A DNA stretch of 64,000 nucleotides from Phenylobacterium sp. (GTDB taxonomy: Bacteria > Pseudomonadota > Alphaproteobacteria > Caulobacterales > Caulobacteraceae). The stretch lies in assembly GCF_013911965.1 (NCBI RefSeq), contig NZ_JACESE010000011.1:86370-150369 (forward strand), in the 5' to 3' direction. This document shows, in pieces, positions 25,232-33,137 of the stretch. Within the stretch, counting starts at the first letter, position 1; every line of letters begins with the position of its first letter. A program made the translations under genes and the position numbers. The notes below the pieces were generated by a model. It saw only the letters and a list, made by a program, of their open reading frames with translations, was not told the DNA's origin and did not search any database.

Positions 25232-25531
25232 TCAGATCAGCCGCGGCGCCGCGCCGGGGAAGAAGGGCCGCACGAGGATGGATTCGTGCTGCACATAGAT
25301 GGTGGGCACCTGGTGCTGCGCGGCCAGCTCCTGGGCGGCGTTCAGCGCCGTCTCCAGGCTGGCATAGCCAGGGCCTCCCGGCGGAATCCGTCGGCCGACC
25401 TTCGGCTCCAGCGCCGGACTGACGTCGATGAAGTATTCGAAGACGCGGGGACGGCTCAGGCGCGTCACGACCAGGAACTCCCCCTCATCGGGCAGGGTGT
25501 CGCCGGCCACCAGCTTCACGACTTCGGCCAC
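25232..25531 (-). CDS. Free-standing homologue of the Pta N-terminal domain, 99 aa
   Basis: Not a named family. A short beta-alpha-beta protein with FLVVTRLSRPRVFEYFIDVS, GGPGYASLETALNAAQELAA and TIYVQ. These segments align with the first 105 residues of the Pta encoded at 16222 (Y-x-V-x-S-P-x-L-E, G-G-x-G-x-A-x-x-E-A, T-x-Y-V), so the domain exists here both fused and alone. It is the last gene of the sHsp-lon operon, ten bases after lon. It may be a regulatory or targeting module. Confidence 0.6.
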   Translation of the reverse strand: MAEVVKLVAGDTLPDEGEFLVVTRLSRPRVFEYFIDVSPALEPKVGRRIPPGGPGYASLETALNAAQELAAQHQVPTIYVQHESILVRPFFPGAAPRLI

Positions 25532-25541
25532 CTTCGTCCTC

Positions 25542-27920
25542 CTAATCGACGGCCCGCACCGAGGGCTTCTTCGCCTGCGGCGGCCGGTCCAACGCCGCCT
25601 CGATGGCGTCTTCGATCCGCTCCAGCCAGACCAGCTCCAGCTGCTCGCGGGTCTCCTGCGGAATGTCCCGCTCGTCAGGGCGGTTGCGCGCCGGCAGCAG
25701 CACGCGGCGCACGCCTGCGGTGGCGGCCGCGACCACCTTCTCCTTGATGCCGCCGACGGGCAGCACCAGGCCGCGGAGGCTGATCTCGCCGGTCATGGCG
25801 GTGTCGCTGCGCACGGTGCGATCAGTGAGGAGGGAGATCAGGGCCATGGTCATGGCGACGCCGGCGCTCGGCCCATCCTTGGGCGTCGCCCCCGCCGGGA
25901 CATGGACGTGGATGTCGCTGTCCTTGAACAGCGAAGGATCCAAGCCAAGCGCTTCGGCGCGGCTCTTGACGAGGCTGAGGGCCGTCTGGGCGCTTTCGCG
26001 CATCACCTCGCCGAGCTGGCCGGTGAGGATCAGACGCCCCTCCCCCGGCGTGCGGGTCGCTTCGATGAACAGGATCTCGCCGCCGACCGGCGTCCAGGCG
26101 AGCCCCGTGGCGACCCCCGGCACGCTGGTGCGCATGGCCACCTCGTTCTCCACCCGCGGGGCGCCGAGGATCGGCTCGAGGTCGTCAGGGGTGATCCGGA
26201 CCGGATCGGCCTGGCCTTCGGCGAAGCGGACGGCGACGTGGCGCAGCACGCGCCCGATCTCGTGCTCCAGGGACCGCACCCCCGCCTCGCGGGTGTAGCG
26301 GGCGATCAGCCGCTCCAGGGCGGCGCGGTCGATCTCCACCTGGTCGGCCTTTAGGCCGTTCGCCTCCAGCTGGCGGCGGACGAGGAAGCGCTCGGCGATC
26401 TGAAGCTTTTCGCCCGCCGTGTAGCCGGAGAGCTGGATGATCTCCATGCGGTCCCGCAGCGGCCCCGGGATGGTGTCGAGCATGTTGGCCGTGGTGAGGA
26501 AGACGACCCGGCTGAGGTCGAACGGCACGGCGAGATAGTTGTCGCGGAAGCTCGCGTTCTGCTCCGGATCGAGAACCTCCAGAAGGGCGGCGGACGGATC
26601 GCCGTGCAGCCCCGCGCTCATCTTGTCGATCTCGTCCAGCATCATCACGCAGTCGCGGCGGCCGGCCTTGCGGATCGCCTGGATGATGTTGCCCGGCAGG
26701 GCGCCGACATAGGTGCGACGGTGGCCCCGGATCTCGGACTCGTCGTGCACCCCGCCCAGGCTCACCCGCACGAACGGCCGGTGCATGGCGCGCGCGATCG
26801 ACTGGCCGAGCGAGGTCTTGCCCACGCCCGGCGGGCCGACGAAGCAGAGGATCGGCGCCTTGCCTTCCGGCGCGAGCCGCCGGACCGCCAGATGCTCGAC
26901 GATCCGCTGCTTGATCTTCTCCAGCCCGAAGTGGTCCTCGTCGAGGATGCGGCGCGCCTCGGCCAAGTCGAGCGGGACGGGTTCGGGCGCTTTCCAGGGC
27001 AGCTCGACGAGCCACTCCAGATAGGTGCGCACCATGCCGTACTCGGCCGCGGCCTCGGGGGTGCGGGCGAGACGGCGCAGCTCCTTGCGGGCCTGCTGCA
27101 CCACTTCGTCCGGCATGCCGGCCGCCTCGATCGCGCTCTCCAGCTCCACCAGCTCTTCGCGATCATCGGTCTCGCCAAGCTCCCGCTGGATGGCGGCCAT
27201 CTGCTCGCGCAGCAGGGTCTGACGCTGACGCTCGCCGAGCGACTCGCGGGTCCGTTGGGCGATCTCACTGGTGAGGCGCAGGACCTCCAGCCGCTTCGCC
27301 AGGAAGGTCGAGACCCTGTCCAGCCGCGCCTGCAGGTCCACGGTCTCCAGGATCTCCTGCTTCTCCGGCGGCTGCAGGTCGAGATAGGCGGCCACGAGGT
27401 CGGCGAGCGCAGCCGCGGAGCTGGCGCCCTCGACCGCGCTCACCAGTTCGGCGGGCGGCGATTGCGGCAGGAGCTGCAGCGCTTCCAAGGCCTGGCTGCG
27501 CAGATGCAGGAACCTGGCCTCGATCTCGGGCCCGGCCGCCTCCGGCTCGGTGACCCGTCGGCCCCGGGCGGCGATGAAGGGATAGCCCTCCAGCCATTCG
27601 GTGATCTCGAACCGCTCGACGCCCTGGCAGGCGACGTGGGGCGCCCCGTCCGGCCCGGTCACATAGCGAAGGACGTTGGCGAGCGTCCCCATCCGGTGCA
27701 GCGACCGCGGTCCTGGGTCGGGCGCCTGAAGGTCCTGCTGCAGGACCAGCACCAGCGGGTGCTGTTCGCGCAGGGCGTGCTGGGCGGCCGCCACGGCGCT
27801 CGGGCGATCGAGCACGATCGGGAAGACGATCCCGGGAAAGATGACGTTGGACACGGGCACGACGACGACCGCGTCCTCCGGGAAGTCGCGCACGCCGCTG
27901 CTGGAGGGATCGCCGCTCAT
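25542..27920 (-). CDS. lon: ATP-dependent protease Lon, 792 aa
   Basis: A LonA protein: N-terminal substrate-binding LAN domain (FPEDAVVVVPVSNVIFPGIV opening), coiled-coil region, AAA+ module with Walker A GPPGVGKTS, and the S16 protease domain with catalytic Ser685 (PKDGPSAGVAM) and Lys728 (GGIKEK). The usual housekeeping Lon of the group is about 800 residues, so this is a full copy, probably accessory. It overlaps the upstream sHsp gene by four bases, coupling a holdase to a protease that clears its clients. Confidence 0.95.
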   Translation of the reverse strand: MSGDPSSSGVRDFPEDAVVVVPVSNVIFPGIVFPIVLDRPSAVAAAQHALREQHPLVLVLQQDLQAPDPGPRSLHRMGTLANVLRYVTGPDGAPHVACQGVERFEITEWLEGYPFIAARGRRVTEPEAAGPEIEARFLHLRSQALEALQLLPQSPPAELVSAVEGASSAAALADLVAAYLDLQPPEKQEILETVDLQARLDRVSTFLAKRLEVLRLTSEIAQRTRESLGERQRQTLLREQMAAIQRELGETDDREELVELESAIEAAGMPDEVVQQARKELRRLARTPEAAAEYGMVRTYLEWLVELPWKAPEPVPLDLAEARRILDEDHFGLEKIKQRIVEHLAVRRLAPEGKAPILCFVGPPGVGKTSLGQSIARAMHRPFVRVSLGGVHDESEIRGHRRTYVGALPGNIIQAIRKAGRRDCVMMLDEIDKMSAGLHGDPSAALLEVLDPEQNASFRDNYLAVPFDLSRVVFLTTANMLDTIPGPLRDRMEIIQLSGYTAGEKLQIAERFLVRRQLEANGLKADQVEIDRAALERLIARYTREAGVRSLEHEIGRVLRHVAVRFAEGQADPVRITPDDLEPILGAPRVENEVAMRTSVPGVATGLAWTPVGGEILFIEATRTPGEGRLILTGQLGEVMRESAQTALSLVKSRAEALGLDPSLFKDSDIHVHVPAGATPKDGPSAGVAMTMALISLLTDRTVRSDTAMTGEISLRGLVLPVGGIKEKVVAAATAGVRRVLLPARNRPDERDIPQETREQLELVWLERIEDAIEAALDRPPQAKKPSVRAVD

Positions 27921-28333
27921 CGGGCCTGGCCTGTCTTGTGCAGCGTCACCGTGAGACAGCCGTGCTCGGCCTGCCAGTCGATGCGGCCGTAGCGGCCGGC
28001 CGGCAGCGGGACCCGACGGGCGAACTGGCCCTGCGGCAATTCCAGGCGGTGGATCATCGCCCGCCGCATCGCAGGCGAAGGGTCCCGCCGGCCCGTGATC
28101 ACCAGGGCGCCGCCCTCATCGATGAAGACCTGCACGCCCTCCGGGTCGACGCCCGGGAGGGCGGCGATGATCTGCACCTCGCCGGCCGTCTCCAGGAGGT
28201 CGACCGGCGGCTCCCAGCACGGCGCCCGCGTCGCCGCGGCCGGGCGGAAAACCTGCCGGTGCAGCTGGTCGGCGCGCGCCAGCATCTGCAAAGCGTCGGA
28301 CCACATCCAGTCGCGCGAGTTTCGGTTGGCCAT
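27917..28333 (-). CDS. Small heat shock protein (diverged Hsp20), 138 aa
   Basis: An Hsp20-type domain from about residue 40: PPVDLLETAGEVQIIAALPG, VDPEGVQVFIDEGGALVITG and RLELPQGQFARRVPLPAGRY, then HGCLTVTLHK. It lacks the C-terminal I-x-I tail. The ATG at 28333 is preceded by AGGGGAA. The stop overlaps the start of lon by four bases. Expression may start from a GGAAC-N18-CGTT element at 28357. Confidence 0.85.
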   Translation of the reverse strand: MANRNSRDWMWSDALQMLARADQLHRQVFRPAAATRAPCWEPPVDLLETAGEVQIIAALPGVDPEGVQVFIDEGGALVITGRRDPSPAMRRAMIHRLELPQGQFARRVPLPAGRYGRIDWQAEHGCLTVTLHKTGQAR

Positions 28334-28356
28334 TTCCCCTGCACTCCCGGCGCATG

Positions 28357-28383
28357 AACGCCGTCCGCCGTGGCGCCGGTTCC
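28357..28383 (-). promoter_or_regulatory. Possible EcfG-type promoter of the sHsp-lon operon
   Basis: Minus strand GGAAC-N18-CGTT: both elements exact, but the spacer is one base longer than the usual 16-17. It lies 24 bases upstream of the sHsp start codon. Confidence 0.35.
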
Positions 28384-28385
28384 GT

Positions 28386-28411
28386 GGAAACGGCGCAAGG
28401 CGACGCGCGTT
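28386..28411 (+). promoter_or_regulatory. Possible EcfG-type promoter of the 92-aa gene
   Basis: GGAAA-N17-CGTT, equivalently GAAAC-N16-CGTT, 31 bases upstream of the start at 28442. It overlaps no other gene and forms a divergent pair with the site at 28357. Confidence 0.35.
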
Positions 28412-28441
28412 CTGCCCGCGCCCTATGGTCGTGATCCGCCG

Positions 28442-28720
28442 ATGAACCGCGTTTCGCCGTCGCATCGCCAACCGGAACCTTGTGCGAGCCCTGCGCCGGG
28501 TCGCTTCTACGCCTATGCGACGGACGAGGGCCCCTGCTCCGGCCACAAGGTCCCGGAGGCGGAGAGCTTCACCGATGCGGCGATCGGCTTCCTCGAGTGC
28601 TGGGGACCAGACGACGACACAGGCCAGGAGGAGGTCTCCGTAACCGTCATCGACTGCGAGACCGGCGCCCAGGAGTGTTTCAGGATCGCGGTGGCGACCG
28701 GCGCGATGAGACCCTGCTGA
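28442..28720 (+). CDS. Small conserved protein, possibly DUF5961, 92 aa
   Basis: A short soluble protein: GRFYAYATDEGPCSGHKVPE, then ESFTDAAIGFLECWG and VSVTVIDCETGAQECFRIAV. The layout resembles small DUF5961-type proteins of Caulobacterales, which I recall only roughly. Four cysteines are present. Function unknown. Start ATG 28442 is an estimate; an open frame continues to 28370 without a site. It converges with the diacylglycerol-kinase-like gene. Confidence 0.5.
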   Translation: MNRVSPSHRQPEPCASPAPGRFYAYATDEGPCSGHKVPEAESFTDAAIGFLECWGPDDDTGQEEVSVTVIDCETGAQECFRIAVATGAMRPC

Positions 28721-28741
28721 GGGCGAGCGTTCTTGGGCCTG

Positions 28742-28758
28742 CGTCCAGTGGCTGGACG
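28742..28758. terminator. Small hairpin between convergent genes
   Basis: CGTCCAG-TGG-CTGGACG, a perfect 7-bp stem between the stops of the 92-aa gene and the lipid-kinase-like gene. No T-run follows on either strand. Confidence 0.3.
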
Positions 28759-28772
28759 TCGGGCGCCCGCCG

Positions 28773-29672
28773 TCATCCGGGCCGGTCGCCCGGCGTGAGC
28801 GCCAGGAAAGCCTCCGGCACGAGCTCGACCCGCAGCGGTCCTTCGAAGATGAACCGCTCGCCGTCCAGCAAGGCGGGCACGGGGCCGGCGCCCAGCACCT
28901 CGACCGTCTGGGCCATGGCGCAGCGGACGTCCGGATCGGCGCGCCAGTCCCGGAACGCTGCGGCGAGCACCAGGCGCAAGGCGTCGAGCGGCCCTTCGGG
29001 GTGGACCACGGCGGCTTCCAGGCGAGCCTCGGAGGGGGCGAGCCGGGGCGAGGCCAGCGGGCAAAGGACGGCGACCGCCTCCCCCCGCGCCTCGTCGGCG
29101 TCGTCCCACAGGCAGATGAGCTCGCGATCGAAGGCGCTGCGCAGAGCCGCCAGGCCCTTGCGGGCCGCCAGGGCGAACTCTCCGTAGCGGACCGCCTCCC
29201 GCGCCTCCTGCAGCAGGGACGGCCCGCCGAAGAGCGCCGCGGCGAAGAATCGCTGGCCGGCGACCCGAGCCCCGTTGACCGGGCAGAGCTGAGGCGCGGC
29301 CAGCACGTCGTTGATCGCCTGACGCCAGGTCCGGGCGCCGTAGAGCGCGCGCGGCAGCACGTTCATGGTGCCGCCCGGGAGCGGCATCAGCACGGGTCCC
29401 GAGGGCTCGCAGCGTTCGGCCGCCGTGCGCACGGTGCCGTCGCCGCCCAGGACGATGAGCACGTCGGGCTTGCCGGCCAGGACCCGGTCCAGCGCCCGGC
29501 AAAGATCCGCGCCCAGTCCGCACCAGACCTCCGCCGGCGCAAGGCCGTGCGCCTGCAGGTGCGCGCGCAGCGCCTCGCCGGTCACCCGGCTGCAGCGGCC
29601 GCTCGCGGCGTTGACCACGGCCGCGATCTTGGCGGCCTTCAGGTCGAGGACAGGGTTCGGACTCAAGCGCAT
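28773..29672 (-). CDS. Diacylglycerol kinase family lipid kinase (YegS/DagK type), 299 aa
   Basis: The catalytic domain has VVNAASGRCSR, LIVLGGDGTVR with the diagnostic GGDGT, and MPLPGGTMNVL, as in the YegS/LCB5/DagK superfamily that phosphorylates diacylglycerol or other lipids with ATP. A beta-rich C-terminal domain follows. It may adjust membrane lipid composition. No ribosome-binding site stands ahead of ATG 29672, so the start may be leaderless or lie slightly downstream. It is divergent from the small membrane protein gene at 29764. Confidence 0.85.
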   Translation of the reverse strand: MRLSPNPVLDLKAAKIAAVVNAASGRCSRVTGEALRAHLQAHGLAPAEVWCGLGADLCRALDRVLAGKPDVLIVLGGDGTVRTAAERCEPSGPVLMPLPGGTMNVLPRALYGARTWRQAINDVLAAPQLCPVNGARVAGQRFFAAALFGGPSLLQEAREAVRYGEFALAARKGLAALRSAFDRELICLWDDADEARGEAVAVLCPLASPRLAPSEARLEAAVVHPEGPLDALRLVLAAAFRDWRADPDVRCAMAQTVEVLGAGPVPALLDGERFIFEGPLRVELVPEAFLALTPGDRPG

Positions 29673-29713
29673 CGCTGCGGGAAACGGGCGTCCCCGGCCT
29701 CTGTTGCAGCGCC

Positions 29714-29738
29714 GGATCGGCTGGGCCGCTGAAGCGTT
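29714..29738 (+). promoter_or_regulatory. Possible EcfG-type promoter of the 130-aa gene
   Basis: GGATC-N16-CGTT, one mismatch in the -35 part, 26 bases upstream of ATG 29764. On the opposite strand GCAAC-N16-CGTT (29683-29707) faces the lipid-kinase gene but sits only 11 bases from its start codon, so it is weaker. Confidence 0.35.
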
Positions 29739-29763
29739 ACCGCGCGGCGAAAGGAGCTACGCC

Positions 29764-30156
29764 ATGGCCATGGCCGAAGATCGAAAACCAACCCGTTCCA
29801 AGGTCAAGGAGACCGGCCGAACCAGCCGGCTGGCGGACGAGGGGCGCGCGATCGCCGAACGCGCCGGCGTCGCGGCGCGAACGCGGGCGGCGGAAGCGGG
29901 CCAGGCGACGATGCAAGGCGCCCAGGCCGCAGCCGCCTATGCGCGTCGCCATCCGGTGAAGACGACGCTCGTGACTGCGGGCCTCCTCGCCGGCGCGGGC
30001 GTGCTCGCCAACCCGGCCGCGCGGCTGGCCGCGCTTCGCGGAGCCGCAGCGCTCTGGCGATTCGCCCGGCCGAGCGTCACCCGCTCAGCGGCGGCGAAGA
30101 TCGCCACCATGGGAGCCGCCAGGCTGCGCGACGCCCGGGGATCAGCCGCCCGCTAG
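29764..30156 (+). CDS. Small membrane-anchored protein with Ala-rich helix, 130 aa
   Basis: Not recognised with certainty. A basic, Ala/Arg-rich N-terminal helix (residues 20-60) is followed by RRHPVKTTLVTAGLLAGAGV, a single membrane segment preceded by positive charges, then a further amphipathic Ala/Arg helix. The layout recalls DUF883/YqjD-type inner-membrane proteins that tether ribosomes in stationary phase, but similarity is only general. AAAGGAG lies 9 bases before ATG 29764. Its 3' end overlaps the convergent ZIP transporter gene by 15 bases. Confidence 0.6.
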   Translation: MAMAEDRKPTRSKVKETGRTSRLADEGRAIAERAGVAARTRAAEAGQATMQGAQAAAAYARRHPVKTTLVTAGLLAGAGVLANPAARLAALRGAAALWRFARPSVTRSAAAKIATMGAARLRDARGSAAR

Positions 30157-30927
30157 CCAGGCGTCGATCACCACCATCAGGATCAGTCCCGCCATCAGCG
30201 ATCCCGTGGCCACGGCCTGGTGTCCCTTGGCGTGGGTCTCCGGGATGATCTCGGCGCTGACCACCCACACCATGGCGCCGGCCGCGAAGGCCAAGGCCGC
30301 CGGCAGCAATCCGTCGATCCACGACACCAGGGCGATGCCGATGAAGCCGCTGACCGGCTCCAGCAGCCCGGTCAGAAGCGCCACCGCAAAGGCGACCTTG
30401 CGCGGATAGTTGATGCTGGCCAGGGCGGCGGCGACGGCGAGGCCCTCGGGCAGGTTCTGCACGCCGATGCCCAGGGCCGCGCTCGTGCCGTTGGCGACGT
30501 CGGGGCCGCCGAAGCTCACGCCAAGGGCCAGTCCTTCGGGGATGTTGTGCAGGGCTATGGCGATGACGATCAGCCAGATTCGCTGCAGGGACTCGGCGGG
30601 TACGCCTTCGATCCTGATCACGAAGTGCTCGTGCGGCGCGAAGCGGTTCACGAGCTGCACGGCCATCGCGCCCAGCGCCAGCCCCAGCACCACCTCGGCG
30701 TGGCCGATCGTGGCGCCGAGCGGGTGCTGCGGCGCGAGCTCCAGCGCCGGGGAGATCAGCGAGCGGAAGGCCGCGGTCAGCATGACGCCCGCGGCGAACC
30801 CCAAGAACGCCGACTGCACGCGGTCCGAAAGCGTGCGGATAAAGAAGACCGGCAGGGCCCCGACGCCGGTCGCCACGCCCGCCGCCGTGCTTCCCGCCAG
30901 GCCGGTCAGCACGAGCGGCCAATCCAT
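30142..30927 (-). CDS. ZIP family metal transporter, 261 aa
   Basis: About eight membrane segments with the ZIP signatures ALHNIPEGLALG in helix 4 and QNLPEGLAVA in helix 5, which hold the metal-binding His, Asn, Pro and Glu. ZIP proteins import Zn2+ or other divalent metals into the cytoplasm. The protein is of the ZupT/GufA branch (about 260 residues). A GGCAC-N16-CGTT element 33 bases upstream suggests general-stress control. Confidence 0.9.
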   Translation of the reverse strand: MDWPLVLTGLAGSTAAGVATGVGALPVFFIRTLSDRVQSAFLGFAAGVMLTAAFRSLISPALELAPQHPLGATIGHAEVVLGLALGAMAVQLVNRFAPHEHFVIRIEGVPAESLQRIWLIVIAIALHNIPEGLALGVSFGGPDVANGTSAALGIGVQNLPEGLAVAAALASINYPRKVAFAVALLTGLLEPVSGFIGIALVSWIDGLLPAALAFAAGAMVWVVSAEIIPETHAKGHQAVATGSLMAGLILMVVIDAWLAGG

Positions 30928-30959
30928 GACGCCTCACGATCCGAGAAAGTCGTCGCCAT

Positions 30960-30984
30960 AACGAGAGAAGCGCCGAACGGTGCC
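30960..30984 (-). promoter_or_regulatory. Possible EcfG-type promoter of the ZIP gene
   Basis: Minus strand GGCAC-N16-CGTT, one mismatch, placed 33 bases before the ZIP start and back to back with a plus-strand element at 30987. Confidence 0.35.
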
Positions 30985-30986
30985 TT

Positions 30987-31011
30987 GGAACCGCATGTGC
31001 GCCAACGTGTT
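30987..31011 (+). promoter_or_regulatory. Possible EcfG-type promoter of the phosphoglycerate mutase gene
   Basis: GGAAC-N16-TGTT, exact -35 part and one mismatch in the -10 part, 34 bases upstream of ATG 31045. Confidence 0.35.
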
Positions 31012-31044
31012 GGGCGGGCGGTTTCCCGAAGCCCGAGCTTCGCC

Positions 31045-31749
31045 ATGCGCCGCCTCGTCCTCCTCCGCCACGGCCAGAGCCAGTGGAACGCCGCCAACCG
31101 GTTCACCGGCTGGGCCGACGTCGACCTGACGTCTGAGGGCGAAGCCCAGGCCGAGGCCGCCGGCCGGCTGCTCCGCGCGCAAGGCTTGGAGCTCGAGACG
31201 GCGTTCTCCTCGGTGCTCACCCGGGCGATCCGGACCCTGTGGATCGTGCTGCAGGCGGGCGGCCAGGCCTTCGTCCCCGAGCACAAGACGTGGCGGCTCA
31301 ACGAGCGCCACTACGGCGCCTTGACGGGCCTGAAGAAGGACGAGGCCGCGGAACGGTTCGGCGCCGAACAGATCGCCCGCTGGCGCCGCGGCTATTCGGA
31401 CCGGCCGCCGCCCATGGGGGAATCTGACCATCAGGCGCTGGCGCGGGACCGCCGCTACCGCGGCGTCCCCGCGCCGCGCACGGAGAGCCTGCAAGATGTC
31501 CAGGCGCGGTTGAAGCCCTGGCGCGCCCAGCTCGACAGCGCCCTCTCGGCCGGACCGGTCCTGGTGGTGGCCCACGGCAACAGCCTTCGCGCCCTGCTGA
31601 GCGACCTCCTGCGCCTTGCGCCCGAGGAGGTCCGGCGGCTCGAAATCCCCCTCGCCAATCCCCTCGTGGCGGAGCTCGACCATGCAAGAGGGACGAGCGC
31701 CCTGGCCTACCTGGATGCGAGCCGGGCCGCTGCGCTGCCACCCGCCTGA
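31045..31749 (+). CDS. gpmA: 2,3-bisphosphoglycerate-dependent phosphoglycerate mutase, 234 aa
   Basis: A histidine-phosphatase fold with LLRHGQSQWN (catalytic His9), NRFTGWADVDLT, a LTRAIRTLWI segment, ERHYGALTGL, and the second His in VVAHGNSLRAL. It interconverts 3- and 2-phosphoglycerate in glycolysis. ATG 31045 gives the usual family length and N-terminus. An accessory glycolytic enzyme beside Pta-AckA and the glycogen-type genes suggests that the island also supports fermentative energy supply. Confidence 0.92.
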   Translation: MRRLVLLRHGQSQWNAANRFTGWADVDLTSEGEAQAEAAGRLLRAQGLELETAFSSVLTRAIRTLWIVLQAGGQAFVPEHKTWRLNERHYGALTGLKKDEAAERFGAEQIARWRRGYSDRPPPMGESDHQALARDRRYRGVPAPRTESLQDVQARLKPWRAQLDSALSAGPVLVVAHGNSLRALLSDLLRLAPEEVRRLEIPLANPLVAELDHARGTSALAYLDASRAAALPPA

Positions 31750-31798
31750 GGGCCGCTTGCGCGACCGGCGCCTCGAACCATCTTTACCCTGGAAGGAC

Positions 31799-33133
31799 AT
31801 GGACGCCACGCACGCACAGCTGAAGTCAGGACGGGTGATCGTCACCTACGGGCGCAGCCTCATGGCCCTGACGATCGCCCATTCCCTCGGACGTCGCGGC
31901 GTCGAGGTGATCGGCTGCGACGACGTCGGCCTGACCGCGGTGTCCTTCTCCCGTTTCGCCAAGAAGCACTTCACCCACGCGCCGGCGGCCAAGGATCCCG
32001 ATCGGTTCATCGACGAGCTGGAGGCGGCGATCATCCGGCACAAGCCGAAGGACGGCCGACCTTATGTGCTGATCCCCTGTTTCCAGGAGACGCGGATCAT
32101 CGCCCGCCACGCCGAGCGGCTGTCGCGGCACATCCAGGTGGCCGCTCCGGCGATCGAGGCGATCGCGGCCGTCGACCCGAAGGACGCGCTGATGCGCACG
32201 GCCCATGAGCTGGGCCTGAATGCGCCGCGGACCTGGACCGACGAGACGCTCCGGACCGGCGCGCCCCGTCCGGCGCAGTATCCCCTCGTGGCCAAGCCGG
32301 TGCGCGGCGTGGGCGGGCGCGGCGTCCGGCGCCTGACGGACGCCGAGGCGCTGGATGAGCTGCTGTCGAGCCCGACGGAGCCGCTGCTCATCCAGGATTA
32401 CATTCCGGGCCAGGACTTCTGCCTGACCGCGCTCTACGACCAGGGACGCCGGCTGGCGAGCGCGGCCTATCGCAACCTCTCGCAGTTCCCGCGCGGCGCG
32501 GGGGCCGGCGTGTTGCGCGAGACCGTCGACGACAGCCCCTTCCTGGCGACGGCCGACAGCCTCTTCGGCCGGCTTGGCTGGACCGGCGTGGTGGAGGTGG
32601 ATTTCCGCTGGGACGGGGTCGCCGAACCCTTCCTCATCGAGGTGAACCCGCGCTTCTGGGCGGGGCTGTTCCATACGGTCGAGTCCGGCGTCGACTTCCC
32701 CTGGATGCTCTACGAGCTGGCGGTCACCGGCCGGGTCATCACGCCTGCCGCGCCCAAGCTCGGCCAGCGGACCAAGGTGGGCGGCCTTCACCTCCTCTCC
32801 GCGATCCAGGAGGTCGCCGACTCCGACGAGGGCTTTGCGGGCCTGCGCGACGCCTGGGGCCAGTCGGTCCACCTCTTCCAGAGCGGACGGCTGCTCGACG
32901 CCTCCCGCGAGCTCGCGCGCGGGTTCGGGTCCGGTCTGGATCTCGGCCGCGCCGCCCAGCGGCTTAGGGAGTCGCTCCGCACCGCCCAGAACGCGCCGAA
33001 CGAGCTCTTCCGCTCGGACGATCCGCTGGTCAGCCTGGGCGCCCTCTTCGTCGTCGCCTCCCTGATCCGGCACGGCAAGCTGCCGCCTGAGCTGAAGTAC
33101 GACGCCGACGCGCGCGGCCTCGTGGTGGAGTGA
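31799..33133 (+). CDS. ATP-grasp domain protein, 444 aa
   Basis: An ATP-grasp ligase: N-terminal Rossmann-like domain with VIVTYGRSLMALTIAHSLGR, central YPLVAKPVRGVGGRGVRRL (ATP-binding lysines and Gly loop), PLLIQDYIPGQDFCLTALYD, and PFLIEVNPRFWAGL with the metal-binding Glu and Asn. It resembles carbamoyl-phosphate-synthase-like carboxylate-amine ligases that adenylate or phosphorylate a carboxylate and join an amine. The 85-residue C-terminal helix-rich part is unassigned. GGAAGGAC precedes ATG 31799. It is followed by a GATase gene after four bases, so the two likely act in one pathway; the product is unknown. Confidence 0.8.
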   Translation: MDATHAQLKSGRVIVTYGRSLMALTIAHSLGRRGVEVIGCDDVGLTAVSFSRFAKKHFTHAPAAKDPDRFIDELEAAIIRHKPKDGRPYVLIPCFQETRIIARHAERLSRHIQVAAPAIEAIAAVDPKDALMRTAHELGLNAPRTWTDETLRTGAPRPAQYPLVAKPVRGVGGRGVRRLTDAEALDELLSSPTEPLLIQDYIPGQDFCLTALYDQGRRLASAAYRNLSQFPRGAGAGVLRETVDDSPFLATADSLFGRLGWTGVVEVDFRWDGVAEPFLIEVNPRFWAGLFHTVESGVDFPWMLYELAVTGRVITPAAPKLGQRTKVGGLHLLSAIQEVADSDEGFAGLRDAWGQSVHLFQSGRLLDASRELARGFGSGLDLGRAAQRLRESLRTAQNAPNELFRSDDPLVSLGALFVVASLIRHGKLPPELKYDADARGLVVE

Positions 33134-33137
33134 GCCG

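Noticed and set aside
29683-29707. EcfG-type promoter of the lipid-kinase gene (GCAAC-N16-CGTT)
   Set aside because: The -10 part ends only 11 bases from the start codon and the -35 part has a mismatch, so it was not listed as a feature of its own.
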